A stretch of DNA of 64,000 nucleotides, taken from assembly GCF_000499385.1 (NCBI RefSeq), contig NW_013654657.1:46641-110640 (forward strand), given 5' to 3'. The stretch is from Eimeria necatrix (Eukaryota; Apicomplexa; Conoidasida; Eucoccidiorida; Eimeriidae). The notes beneath the pieces were generated by a model. The model was not told where the DNA came from and made no database searches. It was given only the letters and a program-made list of their open reading frames with translations. This document shows positions 11,319 to 23,100 of the stretch, piece by piece. The translations under genes and the position numbers were made by a program. Numbering within the stretch: the first letter of the stretch is position 1; each line of letters opens with the position of its first letter.

Positions 11319-12407
11319 GGTAGTAACGTAATGTCAGGGAGTATACAATCCTGCGGAGTGCACTAAAAGCGAACTGACCTTGTCAAGAGACTAAGTACGT
11401 AGTTGCGAAGGCGCCAGCAAATTTTCCACTACCAAACTCCCACCCTCTAATTTAACACGTGGCAAAGAGCTCTTCAGCTAGCAACAGTAGAATGCAAAAG
11501 CCTTGATTTGTGTCCCTCTCCAACAGGAACACTTGGGAAAGCGCTGCCCCGCGTGAACCATTATCCACGATGCAGTACGCACTAGCCCACAGCAACGCTC
11601 TACATACTTTGCTAATTGCACAGACTGGCTCCACAAATCCACCAAATTTTAATTCGAAACCTCACATACGGTTTCGTAAGCGCAAGCCGCTCTGCGAGAA
11701 ACTTTGCACAGGGCGTCGCCGAAGCTCTCGTCCTCTAAATCCTCTGAATCCTCTTCCCCTTGCATACATAAAATTCCGAGGCACCCAAACAGATGAGAGC
11801 AATAATAGTGCATATGCCTACCCCTCTAAAGTCCCTCAGATACACACCGGTGAAGCTTCAGAAAAAACAGCATTCACGCATCCCTTTGAAAAGAGCACTT
11901 TTGCTTGCTACGAATCCCAATCCGACCGTAAACGTAAAAATTCTAGTAAAGTTTCCAAGCAGTACCAAACAGGGGTGAAGCGAGCAGTGTGTCAAAGTAA
12001 ATTGCTGCTGGCGAGGGTTGTCTTGCAGCTTCCGCTGTTCCAGCTGCTGCTGATTTTTGTTTGGGGAGTTGTCCCCATTTCTCGTTACCCGTGCCCGTTG
12101 CCACTGCGAAGTTGCTGTTCCTGTTGCTGTTACTTCTGCCTCTCTTATTCGTGCCGCTGTTGCTTCACCTCAGCCTCTCCTGCCGCCCCTCCCGCTGCAG
12201 AAAGCCGAAGCAAAGCGCGGCGTTAAAGCTTCTTTCAAGCGAGCCGCGTCCGACTTCTGCTTCGTCTCCAATAATTCGTACTTCCAAGATATATTCGTGT
12301 TACTTAAAAGTTAAGAAAGATGAAAAGAGGAACACCGGCACGTGTTTGCTCCTCTCACTAGCTCCTATATGAGTTGAAAACATAAAGCGCAGCCCTCTGC
12401 TCGCAGC
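11319..12407. other. no supported gene; long but doubtful plus-strand frame
   Basis: A plus-strand frame is open over 11510-12226, but it starts at GTG and its composition shifts from Ser/Pro/Asn-rich to a Cys/Leu/Ala-rich tail. That is what translation of CT-rich, GCT/TGC-repeat DNA gives. It lies beyond the 3-prime end of the minus-strand gene that stops at 12408. I treat it as unsupported. Confidence 0.4.
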
Positions 12408-13355
12408 TTATCCCCATTTAATGACGCAGTGATCACGGTACGTTCCCTGTGGCAATCCTATTTCGGTGTCTGTCTCCGCCGAATCTGTCGTAGGACAAAG
12501 AAAAACTTTCTCCCTCACATTATGCAGTTTGCGTACGCCACGCACTACACCATAGACACATCCTCCAACTAGCAGTGCCCACGGAGTCAAAGCAAATGCT
12601 GTGGAGCAAACACTGTACACACTCGCTGCGCCCGTTGCTGCTGCCGCTGCTTCTCCTGCTGCTGCTGCTCCTGCTGCAGCAGAAACACCAGATCCGGCCG
12701 CTGCCGTGGCTTCAGCTGCAGCGCCAAAAGCAACCACCGCTTCTGTTAGTTGCAGGAAGAAGAACCGTGCAGCGACTGCGCAAAGAACTGGAGCTCCCGC
12801 TGAAAAAAACACACGAACATACTATCTAACAGATCACAGAGGGATGCATCCAAACAGAATACATCCACCAAGAAAGCAGAAAATACCCACTCGATCACAC
12901 CAAGGAAAACTCAATAAATAACATCCACAAATAAAAAAGGAATCTTTGTCCCTAAAACTGTCATAAAACCTGCGGCACCTTGCAGCATTCAAGGCACCAT
13001 TCTGTTTACATACGCGCAGCAGCGCTTCGCACTTGCCTGCTTTAGCTGCATCGACTAAATCCTTCAAAGAATACGGAGCCATTTTCTGAAGATCGTCCAA
13101 GAAGATCTCAGCCTCGTCCACAGGCAGCAGAAATTTCGTCGATCGCAAACGGTCAGCGCCAAACACTTTCACCGTTTCCCCCAAAAAACTCACGAGGTGC
13201 TGCAAAAGAAAAATGTCGGCAAGTCTACAATCGTGAGAATGCATTTCAACTTCTACAGTTATGTGCTGACATACAAAAGAGATGTAGGCTCTCTTTGCTT
13301 CGACAGGGACCGCACTAGTCTGCGCATCCCCTGCTACCTCGAAATACACCTTCAT
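12408..13355 (-). CDS. uncharacterised protein with Ala-rich hydrophobic C-terminus, probably two exons
   Basis: The first part, from an ATG at 13355, encodes about 140 convincing residues: a beta-like start (KVYFEVAG) followed by helices with conserved-looking Leu, Asp and Lys. The frame then runs into hydrophobic sequence and a stop at 12834, probably intron read-through. A very strong acceptor (run of T then CAG) precedes an exon 12799-12408, which encodes a hydrophobic helix, an Ala/Gly low-complexity tract of about 45 residues, a second hydrophobic helix and a short polar tail ending in TAA. The donor was not fixed. Poly-Ala tracts encoded by GCA/GCT runs are typical of coccidian genes. 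Alternatively these are two genes. Function unknown; likely membrane-associated. Confidence 0.5.
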
Positions 13356-13450
13356 GCGCAAGTGCTAGCAAATTAAAAACTACGACCGCACTTGTCTGTG
13401 CATAACCTGCTACCTCGAAATAAACCTTCGCGCCAAGAGCTAACAACTAC
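13308..13450. repeat. diverged tandem duplication covering the 5-prime coding end of the neighbouring gene
   Basis: Copy 1 (13308-13382) contains the start codon and first codons of the minus-strand gene. Copy 2 (13383-13450) repeats CTGCTACCTCGAAATA and the surrounding bases. On the minus strand both copies encode K-V-Y-F-E-V-A-G followed by A-Q-T-S-A-V. Copy 2 lacks the ATG. Confidence 0.75.
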
Positions 13451-13699
13451 AAAGCTTGGAGGGACTGACAAGCGTCAGCTCCGTGTGCATATGCAAACAA
13501 GATGTGCACGACAAGCGGGCATCCCGACAACTGACACAAGCAAAGACTTGCGCAAATCTATTCGTTTGCATGCTAGGTGCAAAAACACACTTCATGTTTA
13601 GAGTAAGCGTGAAAATGCCTAAGCACATTTTTCACACGTTCTCCGCATAACGAATGTATGTATATTTATATATTTGCATTATAAACGTGAATAAACATC

Positions 13700-14680
13700 C
13701 TACACATCCACGTATATAGACGTACAATATATGTACTTAGGTTGTGCGTTTGAAGCTAAACAAAACACAACTGCCTCATTCTGAACTATGCTGTCCGTTC
13801 TTACTTCAAGTGATTGGTAAGAGCTCCAACCGTGTCCCGCTTCGATCATGTAAAACCGCTGCGCGTCGGAAGCGGGCTTGCCTTTAATGACATAAAGCAC
13901 ATCACCGCCGTTGCTGTTTAACTCAGAGCAGAGTTGGCCTCCAACCTGCTGCAGCTGCTGCTCCAAGTCATTCTCATATTCTGGAATCTCCTTCTTTGCG
14001 GACTCAGCGAGGGCAGCAGGCAGTTCTGAGACAAGCGTGGGAGAACGCGAAGTTCGATGACTCTCGTCTCCGTCTCTCGAGGACCCGTAGCTGCTCTGAC
14101 CGTCAGTAACCTCTCCGTCCCTCTCTAAGGACAACAGAGACTCCACTGATGAGACCAGAACCATATTTCCGAAGCATCTTCTCCCGCCGCCGTAGCTGCT
14201 GACGCTGCTGCTTCTGCTGTTCCGGGGCGTCCATCCTTGCCTGCCATTTTCTTCGTTTCCAGAGACCAAGTCTGTCAGAAACCAGTCCTCTGCCTCATCT
14301 AAACGACTCGAGTTGGTTCTGGAGAAAGACTTCGAGCTGCACAGCGTAGCGACGTTGCCGCTTCGAAGGCCCCCGCGCTCAAATAGAGATTCGCGCAGGG
14401 GCGTGGCCGAATCCACTTTGCCATCAGGAGAGACAGAAAAGTCCCGTGAATGCGTCACAGACGATGCAGACTCATCAGCTGATGTGCGAGCGGCTGAGTC
14501 CGGCGCCGCTGCTTCAACTTCCACGTGACGGGCAAGCGAGGAGTCAAGAAGGGCAGTCGCGAGCTGTGAAACCTTCACAGCTCCGTCAGCTTTGATTGCC
14601 CTAGTTAAGGCCTCTCCTGCATCTCTAGCGCTGCTCACCACCACCTGCCGCAGTCGAAGAAGATGAGAAATCGCCGCCAT
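13700..14680 (-). CDS. uncharacterised Ser-rich protein
   Basis: A 326-codon frame starting from an ATG at 14680; it stays open upstream to 14749 without another ATG. The first 70 residues are helical and basic (Leu, Arg, Ala). The middle is Ser-, Arg- and Glu-rich and probably disordered. The last 90 residues look folded, with beta-type runs such as LYVIKGKP and GGQL. No family recognised. It lies upstream of the gene starting at 13355 in the same orientation. A donor-like GTACAT near 13732 means the last few codons may be replaced by a spliced exon. Promoter and start are inferred only from the ATG. Confidence 0.6.
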   Translation of the reverse strand: MAAISHLLRLRQVVVSSARDAGEALTRAIKADGAVKVSQLATALLDSSLARHVEVEAAAPDSAARTSADESASSVTHSRDFSVSPDGKVDSATPLRESLFERGGLRSGNVATLCSSKSFSRTNSSRLDEAEDWFLTDLVSGNEENGRQGWTPRNSRSSSVSSYGGGRRCFGNMVLVSSVESLLSLERDGEVTDGQSSYGSSRDGDESHRTSRSPTLVSELPAALAESAKKEIPEYENDLEQQLQQVGGQLCSELNSNGGDVLYVIKGKPASDAQRFYMIEAGHGWSSYQSLEVRTDSIVQNEAVVFCLASNAQPKYIYCTSIYVDV

Positions 14681-15886
14681 ACCGGACAGCCTTCTGTTGA
14701 TCCGCCCTGCGCGGGACAGTGGCGCGACGCCAACGAAAACGGGGCTCAAAAGCTCTGCCCGCTTGACATACGCTGCTAATATCTGGAGCTCTACAGAAGA
14801 CTAGTGGCAAGAAGTGCCGAGAAACGGCAGGCTGCCTCGATGACTGCCAAAGAACGCGTGTCTTCTCTCCTTTGTATGCGATGAGTTGACAGGTACAACC
14901 GCTCACTTCGAAAAGAAAAAATCGAGAAGAAGTAGCTTTCACATGTTTTCAAAGACCTTGCCTGGTCTGTTTAACAAGGAAGCAACTGAGAAAAGGTACA
15001 CTTGTGAGCAGGTCCGTACGATGGACACCTAGATCGACAGGTGAACACAAATAGCTAATAGCCACGGTGGTTTGAAAGCCGTTTACAATGTACGGTCAAA
15101 CCTTTATTCAAAACGATCCAAAACGTCTTGACATATAGCCTTCAATACATTTGCAAAGCTCATTCATTATAAGAAGGTCCTTGCCGAAGCTCACCGCCAA
15201 CCTCCTGATTTGTGAAGGCCACAGTGGTCCAGACAACAACAAGGCGACTGACAATCGCGCTAGACACTGCCACACCAAGCCATTAAGGAGCTTTAATATC
15301 AATTTGATTTGGTGTGTGTAACTGTAAATGTCTCAAAAGACCGCTTCCAAAGCTGTTGCAGTGGGAAGTTTCTCCCTCTGGCTTCCAGGAGATTGGGTGG
15401 TGGTGGTTACTCGAAGAGGCAGCAGCCTTGAGTGGTTTGCACATGGTTTCAGTGCTTCGTTCTCATTCATAAATCAAGAAAGTGCATTGGAATTTGCACA
15501 CCAGTACTCCCAATGAAGTGTAGCGAAGCTCATCCTTCTCGCCATTTTTCACTGTGACCTCCAGCAATCCTGTGGCACAGCGCAGCCTTTGCTGATGTTA
15601 TGTACTGTACAAGAGACGTGACGGAGAATCCTTGAACTTTATAGCACTTAAATATGGCAAAATTGCAAAAGTTTTAAATTGCGTGCTGATGAGTTCAAAT
15701 GCTTGGATCTTCGTCAGCCCACGACACAATCTCAAGATTACTGTAGCCAAATGACTCACCCGACGAATCAATATCATCTACCTTTCCAGATTCAATAAGA
15801 CAATATCAACTTTTTACTACGTGGTACAAGTGGGTTATGCGCCGTAATTCTCTCATTTTCTTGTTCTTCCCTCAGCGGTGTACCAT
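14681..15886. other. gene-free stretch upstream of tRNA
   Basis: Short open frames only (15108-15302 minus, 15328-15516 plus), with no splice-consistent extension. The segment separates the minus-strand Ser-rich gene from the tRNA gene. Confidence 0.45.
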
Positions 15887-15959
15887 GCCTTCTTAGCTTA
15901 GTCGGTAGAGCATCCGCTTAGTAAGCGGAAGGTCGCCGGTTCGAATCCGGCAGGAGGCT
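15887..15959 (+). tRNA. tRNA-Thr, anticodon AGT
   Basis: Full cloverleaf. The acceptor arms GCCTTCT and AGGAGGC pair with one G-T wobble. The D arm is GCTTAGTCGGTAGAGC. The anticodon stem TCCGC/GCGGA closes the loop TTAGTAA with anticodon AGT. The T arm has the B-box GGTTCGAATCC. There is no intron, and the discriminator base is T. The AGT anticodon (A34 read as inosine) decodes threonine ACN codons in eukaryotes, which supports a nuclear gene. Confidence 0.95.
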
Positions 15960-17264
15960 TCTGGCGCTCGGTGAACGACCCGCTTCTTACGCTGCCCCTG
16001 GCACTGCGCACCGTCCCCTCATCCCCACCGCATGTCTATGCAGGTCAGGCACTACTACCAACCTTTCTACCTACGCTTTGGACTGCCAGCCAGTGCAGTA
16101 CAGCTACCAACTTCAATGTATGCGAAGCCCTAGAGATCTACACAATCGCACAGAGGTACTAAGGTGTGGCTGCACTTCATTTAACTGCAGCACACCGGGC
16201 GGGACGCACAGGAGTGTTGCGTGCACATATTTCTGAGCACATTTGACATCTCTATGTGGTACGCTCTTTACAATTGTGTGTATCTATGTATTAATGGAGG
16301 GCCAACTTTGTTCTCCCCTTGCAACGGCAACGCTACAACAGCAATTCTAAATCAAGGTAATGCGAAAAGAATACGTGCGCGCGTAAAATTCCGTGGCTCG
16401 CCACTAAACCCCTTTGTTCCTTCACACCTCTTGCAAGCACCACTTACCCTGCGGAGCACCTAGCAATGCTATTGAATAATTAAACGCGTATGTCGTAAAA
16501 ACTCATAAAAGGGCGTACAAATGAAACGAATACGAAGATGCAGAACACCACGAAAAAGGGAATTGATGGAAACAGAACTGTTTGATTGTGGACCAAAATG
16601 ACCTTTTATATTTGTTGATTTGTGAGCTACCTTAAATTGTGAGGCGCTTATCTACCCATTTAAAACGCCTTCGCGCCTGATCATTCAACCCCCTGCTTCC
16701 CTTGCAGCTCCCTATCCAGCTCCGTGCGCATAGCACAGGAATCTACGCAGACTACTAGGAGGAACACTCCTGTGCCTCGCAGTCGCAAAGAGCCAGATTC
16801 CATAGTCGTGCACTTCTCGGGAAGACAAGAGACACAAAATCTGTACCAACCAACAACCTCACTCATCCGCAACCCTCTTCTTCTGTGTGCATTTCGGCAG
16901 TTGACAACCCAGCGCACGGCTCATCTTCTGCAAAATAACCCCGTTCGGAATGGCCTATTGACAAAAACACGAATGCACACAGTTGAAGCAGACATCTGAG
17001 AGGCACGCTGCATGCAGCGCCCAATCACGCACTTTCCCAAAGCCCTGCTGCAGCTAGAAGTGTGTAAGTCAGTCGGAAACGATCCAGCACAAGGCCCTAT
17101 TTATCAGATATGACCCGTCTCATCTTTTTGTACCGCATCTTCCCCTCTCTTGCCTGTATCTTTTCAATTGCTTTTCTATTCCCCTCTCGGCTACTAAGTG
17201 AGACAGGGAGTGTGCCCTCAGACTGCTAAAGCCTGGCTATGGGACCATCCCCCTGTTGGCCTAC
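15960..17264. other. no supported gene; should hold the missing last exon of MBF1
   Basis: MBF1 stops at a good donor at 17265 without the usual C-terminal 20-30 residues, so its last exon should lie on the minus strand here. I could not find a segment with the expected hydrophobic helix pattern. Candidates after acceptor-like sites near 16740 and 17180 do not resemble the family. Confidence 0.45.
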
Positions 17265-18274
17265 CTTCCCACTTTCATACTCGCTAACAACTGAGGGCTT
17301 CTCATTGATCGCCTGCGCTAGCTGGGCCTGAGTCATGCCCTTGTTCCTCCTAGCCTCTGCCAAAGCGCGGCAGAAGTCAGTCGAGACTCGGTCAATGTGG
17401 TAGTCGCCGGTGTCTTCCTCAACCTTCTTGGCGCTGAGAAAAGAAAAATGCAAAAAATAGGGTTGTAGACAACTAATTTCGCAAAATTTGCGCCAACGGC
17501 AATTGGGGGTGCAACACCATTTGGTCTCCACCTCTGCGGAAAAAGGGAATGCACAGTACAAGCCACACAAGAAGCCCAGACGCAAGCGTATAAGGAAATA
17601 GAATTGAAACGAAATACACTCGTATCCTAAATTGGGAAACAAAAAAATCCCGGCCATGCAGTAGGTTGAGCTACAAGCAGAGGAAATGGAAAAAAGCGGC
17701 GAAGAGGCAGGATCACACCCGACAAGTGTGCCAAGAGCTCGAGGAACAAAATCGAAAAGTGCGATGAAGTTGACAGAGCAAAATAACCAGCCAGCAAATC
17801 AAAGCAATACAAAAAGGTGCAACGCTAGCAAAAACAACTGCATGTAACGAATCTACCCTAAATGCACACGACGACGACGCCAATGCAAAAGTGTAAAAGA
17901 TGTGGGATGACCCTATTTCACTATGCACTTACTTCGGGATCAAACCAGCCTTCGTAGCTTTGTTCCGACCGCCCAGAACTAAAGCGCAACAGGTAAAAGC
18001 ACTTACACGTCAGGGCTGTGACGAGGCGTTTCCAGTGGGGAGCAAAATGTACTAATGGGCACTAATGGGAACCATTAACCAACGATTTGATGTCAATCTC
18101 GCCAGCCTCTAATGCACGGAAGGGTTGAGGTCTCTGCTTACATTTCTTCTCAGTTTCTATCACTTCCCCGGCCCTGCGCGCCTTGTTGACTTCTGATTCT
18201 TTAGATACTCTTTTCCCTCCCCCTGGACTGGTTTTCTTCAATACCACTGGAGTCCAGTCTTGGAAATGCGACAT
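17265..18274 (-). CDS. MBF1: multiprotein-bridging factor 1 (EDF1/MBF1), C-terminal exon not found
   Basis: MBF1 is a small coactivator that bridges TBP and transcription factors and also senses collided ribosomes. Three exons join in phase: 18274-18142 (ATG start, phase 1 out), 17978-17933 and 17433-17265. Exon 1 gives the family N-terminus (M-x3-QDW-PVVLKK, then ARRAGEVIETEKK). Exon 3 encodes the Cro/C1-type helix-turn-helix: RVSTDFCRALAEAR, then KGMTQAQLAQAINEKPSVV and the closing SEYESGK. The joined part is 116 codons; family members are usually about 140-155 residues, so a short last exon beyond the donor at 17264 is missing from this model. It is divergent from the CX9C gene at 18868, with about 590 bp between start codons. 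Confidence 0.88.
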
Positions 18275-18867
18275 TTTTTTAAGAGAAGCTGCAGAACAGG
18301 GGCTCGCGGGAAACCAAGACGCAGGCACTTTGAAGCGAGAAGCGAGGAATGGCGCACAAGTGCGAGGTACGCAGAATGTCCTAAATGCCGGATTTCATAA
18401 AAAAACCAGCTTTTCACGCTACTTTACTTTTTTAGAACCGTGGATTTCGCTGGAAGCCCACTCGGCTGCATCAAGCGGTGGTGGATGGGGCTGTGCATGC
18501 GACTGGTGAGCCCTCCAAAGACGACGGCGCTGTCAGCTTGAAACCACTACAAGTATTTGTCCGTGCATTTGTCTATCGAGAAACTGAAGTGTATGGTGGA
18601 GCGTACTTTTACTTTTTATGTTGTGAGTACAGAGGGCGTTCGTCCGTCGAGTCTCCGCGTTTGTTTTCTGCCAGTGCTGCTCGCCTCTTCTGTCCAGGTG
18701 TTGGAGGAGGTTTCGAGCTTGCTTAGCCTTTTCCGTGGGGTATCTATTTTTAAGAAGACGACTAAGGAAAACTGACGTTGTGCACGCCCTACTGCCGTTC
18801 CCCGCTTGCTCCCTTGGGGTGCACGGCGTTTCGCCAAGCTTGTGACAAGCTATCCTCCTGAGAAGCC
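18275..18867. promoter_or_regulatory. divergent intergenic region between MBF1 and the CX9C gene
   Basis: The two start codons face away from each other across 593 bp, so both promoters should lie here. Overlapping open frames on both strands show no coding quality. No specific promoter element was recognised. Assigned from gene arrangement only. Confidence 0.4.
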
Positions 18868-19442
18868 ATGGAACAGGCCAAGAAGTTGCAGTTCCCTCCC
18901 TATTTTCCAATTGTAAGGAAAGGTATGAGTTGAACAACGAGACAATGTCGGAATTGTACGCTTATGAGCTTCCACCGCATTCTGTTCTTCATCGCTAGTA
19001 GTTAGTTCTCTGAGCCTTTAACCGCTTCCTGTTTCACTATACATTACTATTTTCTCAATGTGGCTGCGCTTCAGGATGCGAGAAGGTAGCCACTGATTTA
19101 TTCGAGTGTTTGCAAGCATGTACCAATGAAGGACACACTAAGCTGACAGAAAGTGCAATGGAGGAGAAGTGCGGCAAGGCTATGGAGGTGAGACTCACTT
19201 GCTGTCTTCACGTGTTTGAAGCATTGAGCAGATTTTGTTTTGTTAGTGTATTTGCTAGCAAAAATGTAGACGCGATGTTGAAACGGGGCGAGACCATATG
19301 ATCTTCTATCTAGAGCTTCAGCAAGGGCTTAATGCTTATTTGGCCTCTGCAGGTGTACAAAACGTGCACTGAGGCGTCACTCAGTGATAAACGCCTCCCG
19401 CCTCCACTCGTCGAAGTCGGCTTCCCGCCAAAGCATTCTTGA
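18868..19442 (+). CDS. twin-CX9C (CHCH-type) small mitochondrial protein
   Basis: Three exons close in phase: 18868-18922, 19075-19187 and 19353-19442, giving 85 residues and a TGA stop. The protein carries two C-x9-C motifs, CEKVATDLFEC and CGKAMEVYKTC, in predicted antiparallel helices, separated by 20 residues with one extra Cys. This is the signature of twin-CX9C proteins imported into the mitochondrial intermembrane space by Mia40/Erv1-type oxidative folding, many of which serve cytochrome c oxidase assembly or membrane organisation. The N-terminus has no cleavable presequence, as usual for the class, and begins with a short Phe/Pro-rich stretch (FPPYFPIV). The C-terminal tail is Pro-rich. 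I cannot assign a specific member such as CMC1, COX19 or COX23. The gene was missed by simple frame scanning because every exon is under 115 bp. Confidence 0.88.
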
Positions 19443-20154
19443 AGTGCAAACAAGGAAACTCCAGAGCTACCCTGCCCACAATATTGTACCTACTCGCGGC
19501 TGTGTATGCACGTGCACGTACGCACACAGTTTGACGGCGTAGAACGTCCACTCCTTTTTTGTGTTCCGGTGGCAGTCTTGCCCAGCTCATTTTTGGCCGA
19601 GTGTTCTACCCTGCACGTAGATGTCATGACGGCACTTCCCATTTCGCTGTCAAATGCGGCTTCGTAACAGACTTCGCCGCCCTCAGAGGCATATGCCAAA
19701 GAAAGTACTGAGGATTTTCAGCGAATGAGACGGTGCCCCGCTTGGCGTGCTAATGGCCCCAAATGACCACGTGAATTTCGTGTGCCACTGTGGCCAGGAA
19801 GAACCCAGTAGGAAGTTGACTTCGATTTGGAACGATCCCAGGGCCGTGTTTCCAGGTCCGCGCTAAATAACACTAGTCCTATTCATTAGTCTCCATCTGC
19901 ACTGTACCAGCAACCACGTGTGCGTAAGCTAGTCTTTCGGAGGACTGCCACAGCGTACGACTAATTTGTACTGCTTCTGCTTAGTCCAATGAACAATCGG
20001 GCAGAGAGGTATACACTAGGGAGAAATGCCTGCATGGCTCGACCCCAGGGTCGCCTTTTGGTTCGGAGCAATCATACTGCTTAAAACCTTGTTGGGGTCA
20101 CCCAAATGGGACTCGCCCGTAGGGGCACTCCCAAAGACACGTCTCTTCACACGA
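19443..20154. other. convergent intergenic region
   Basis: Lies between the 3-prime ends of the CX9C gene (plus) and transketolase (minus) and should contain both polyadenylation sites. No coding signal. Confidence 0.5.
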
Positions 20155-23100
20155 TTATTTCTTTAATGCCTCTCTGACACTCTTTGCCACGTTCTCTCCT
20201 GTGAAACCGAATGCTTTCCAAATGTCGGCTCGAGGGGCGCTTGCACCGAAGCCCTTCATTCCGATGTGCACGTCGAAATATCTGTCCCAGCCTGATTCAC
20301 GGACAGCGAAACGTCACACACGCAGACCTAGCTGGTGAGGACATTGCCAGGGAGTTGCAACTGTGTCTCACTCAGCAGCTGATGAAGAATTTTAGTGGCT
20401 TGTACACTGGGAACTGATGCACGAAGTTTACATGAACATATCAGCAAGGGGCCAAGAGCTTGCATAAAAGATGCGGATACGAGAAGCCAGGCGCACCAGA
20501 GGCCGCACGCAATACAATGACCATGGGAAATATTTACTTCGCTCTTCCAGTGTGATAGCTACAAGACGCACCTAGAGTTGCAGCGGCTTCAACATATGCA
20601 CACAGGACCTTCCCCTCTTTTCTTTCCTTCAGCATTAATACTTCCTCTCTGTAAGCCTCGGGCTGCTCTTCAAAAGTGTCCCAACACATCATGGAAACAA
20701 CGCGAACATCGCACTCTGTAAGCAGCTTTTTCGCCTCGACACAAAATTGAAGTTCCGACCCGCTTCCAGCAATAATAACCTGTAGTCCACAAAGAAGCAT
20801 CAACCTCCACACGTTCCAGAAATCGGGAACTAAATATGAATACTTAGAAACGCACTAATCAACCGCTTTTCCCCGGTTGCCAGCAGAGCGGCAAAAGAGC
20901 ATACTGGGAAAGAAAACATGAATATCGCCCCCAAATCCCTGGAAGTTCATACGACACACAGACGCGTGGTTTTCAGTCACTCTCGATTATCAATGAATTT
21001 AGCTTACCTGGGGCTTTCCCGACTTGGCAAAGTCCGAAACAATGTAACCTCCCTTCAGCGCTTTTTCTACTGAGCTTCCAGCAATCGGAGGGATGCCCCC
21101 ACGGCACAAGCAGATGACTGTGGGACCCGTAGCATGCCTCAACCAGGTGATATAAGCGGCTGCCACTTCGTTCGCATCTGCAGCAGGGACGTATGGAACA
21201 GCGAGCTAACACAATCACGCATGGGAGAGATATGCTAGGGGCTCCCGTTAATCATCAACGACGAACACAAGCTGCTTCGCGTTGAACGAAAGTATCCTGC
21301 ATTCCTCCCCGTACCTCCAGAATATGCAGTGTGTAGTTTCAAGAACTGTCACGATCATTATGGGCATGCAAGCATCCGTACGCAGTCCAAATACGAACCA
21401 TGCGCAGCCACAAATGCGTCCAGAATTACCTGCCGGTCTAGCGCAGAGCATGTTGGGCAAAGCCCTGCAGAGGGGGATGACCTCCACCGCCTGGTGCGTT
21501 GGTCCATCTTCTCCAAGCTCAATTGAGTCGTGAGTAGATATGAATAAGCAGCCAAGCTTGGAGAGAGCTGCGAGTCTCACCGCTCCCCAAGCGTAGGTGA
21601 TGAAGTTGAGGAAAGTGGCACCGAAGGGGCGGAAACAGCCGTAAGCATACAACCCATTGCAAATAGCAGCCATGCCATGCTCTCTCACCCCGAAGTGAAT
21701 ATAACGGTCTGCGTAAGACCCGAATTTCGGGTTGGGAGAAAATGCCGTTTCACCCTTCAGTCGCGTCTCGTTTGACGTCGTCAGATCGGCACTCCCACCG
21801 ATCTGCATGACGCAAAGATCTAAAAAGGTGCATACATGAGTACAAAGAAACATACACAGACGGCGACGCAAAGGACGAATGATCTAACAAGGAAGCACTT
21901 GAGGATAATCAGGAAAACATACACTGAAGGGGAGGGGAAACATCTCAAGAACATATGTGTCTCATTTAATTTGCCGGCTATCTGCCAACTCAGTTTACGG
22001 TAAGCATATCATCTTTCTCCGCTTACAAGCTCTGGCATGAAATCCTTGATTGCATTGAGTGCTTTCCCAGAGAGAACTCTTGTGGAGGCCGGGGTGTCTG
22101 CTGCTGCCTTGGCCATGTCTTTCAGCGCAGTTTCAGCTTGTTCGCTCACTTCTCTACCAAACATTCTTTCTAATTCTTGTTTTTCCTTTGGATATGCCTC
22201 TCCATACTTGGTAAAAAGCGTTTGCCATGCATCATATTCTGCTTTGTTCCGAGCGGCAACTCCCGCATAGAACTACGACACAACAACGTCTCGCATAGAA
22301 TTACAGGGAATGCTCGCTTTCACAGGAATGCAAGCCGTTTACTGCCCCTCCACTGTCGACTGTTGCCCCTCTTACAGCAACACCTAAAACTAGAGTGTGG
22401 CCCTGCACCCCAACAAGCCCCAAACTGCCGCGTACTTTTCTGGTGTCCTCTGGTACGTGGAAGTCTTCGTTGGGGTTGAGGCCTAATTTCTCCTTGAGCT
22501 GTTTTATGTCGTCAGCACTCAGAGGAGCTCCATGTACCTTCTCCGTCCCCTCGTTCTGGCTACCCCATCCAATTGTTGTCTTGATTTCAATGAGAGATGG
22601 CTTGTCCGTCACCGCTTTCGCCCTTCTAATGGCCTGATAAAGAGCAGCATACAGAGTCTCATTCCACAAAAGTTCCATCTGAAGGAAATTTAATACTGGA
22701 CTGTCATTCAAGATCAAAGACTGGAGACAGAGCCTACTATGCCGCTTGCTGCCTCTTTTTCACGTGGCCACTTCACTGTCTTCTACGCTCCATCTTTCCT
22801 GTGCCCGCATCCCTCAGTGCTGCTTATCTGCCTTTATTTTCACGTAGTTCTGTGCTGCTGGCTCCCTCATTGCGGTCGGCTCCGTCTCTATTTACCTGTA
22901 GAATACCACTAATGTCTCGATCTCCGTCCTTTACGGTCTGCGTGTGCCACCCGTAAGCGTTAAATCGCTGTAAAACATTCTCCGTGAAGCTGAGCGATGT
23001 GTCCCCATCTATCGTAATTTTGTTCGAGTCGTACAACACAATCAAGCGGCCCAAACCCAAGTGCCCTGCGAGAGAGCAGGCCTCGCTAGCAACGCCTGAA

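Noticed and set aside
11510..12226. 238-codon plus-strand frame
   Set aside because: It starts at GTG, changes composition abruptly, and its tail is translation of CT/GC-rich repeats; no homology or splice signals.
15887..15959. Possibility that the tRNA is an organellar insertion
   Set aside because: It is a standard eukaryotic nuclear threonine tRNA with AGT anticodon and intact A and B boxes; organellar threonine tRNAs would use TGT or GGT.
16681..16917. Minus-strand frame ending in an acidic/Gln-rich tail, considered as the last exon of MBF1
   Set aside because: It lacks the conserved hydrophobic spacing of the MBF1 tail, and no acceptor of the needed phase gives a family-like sequence.
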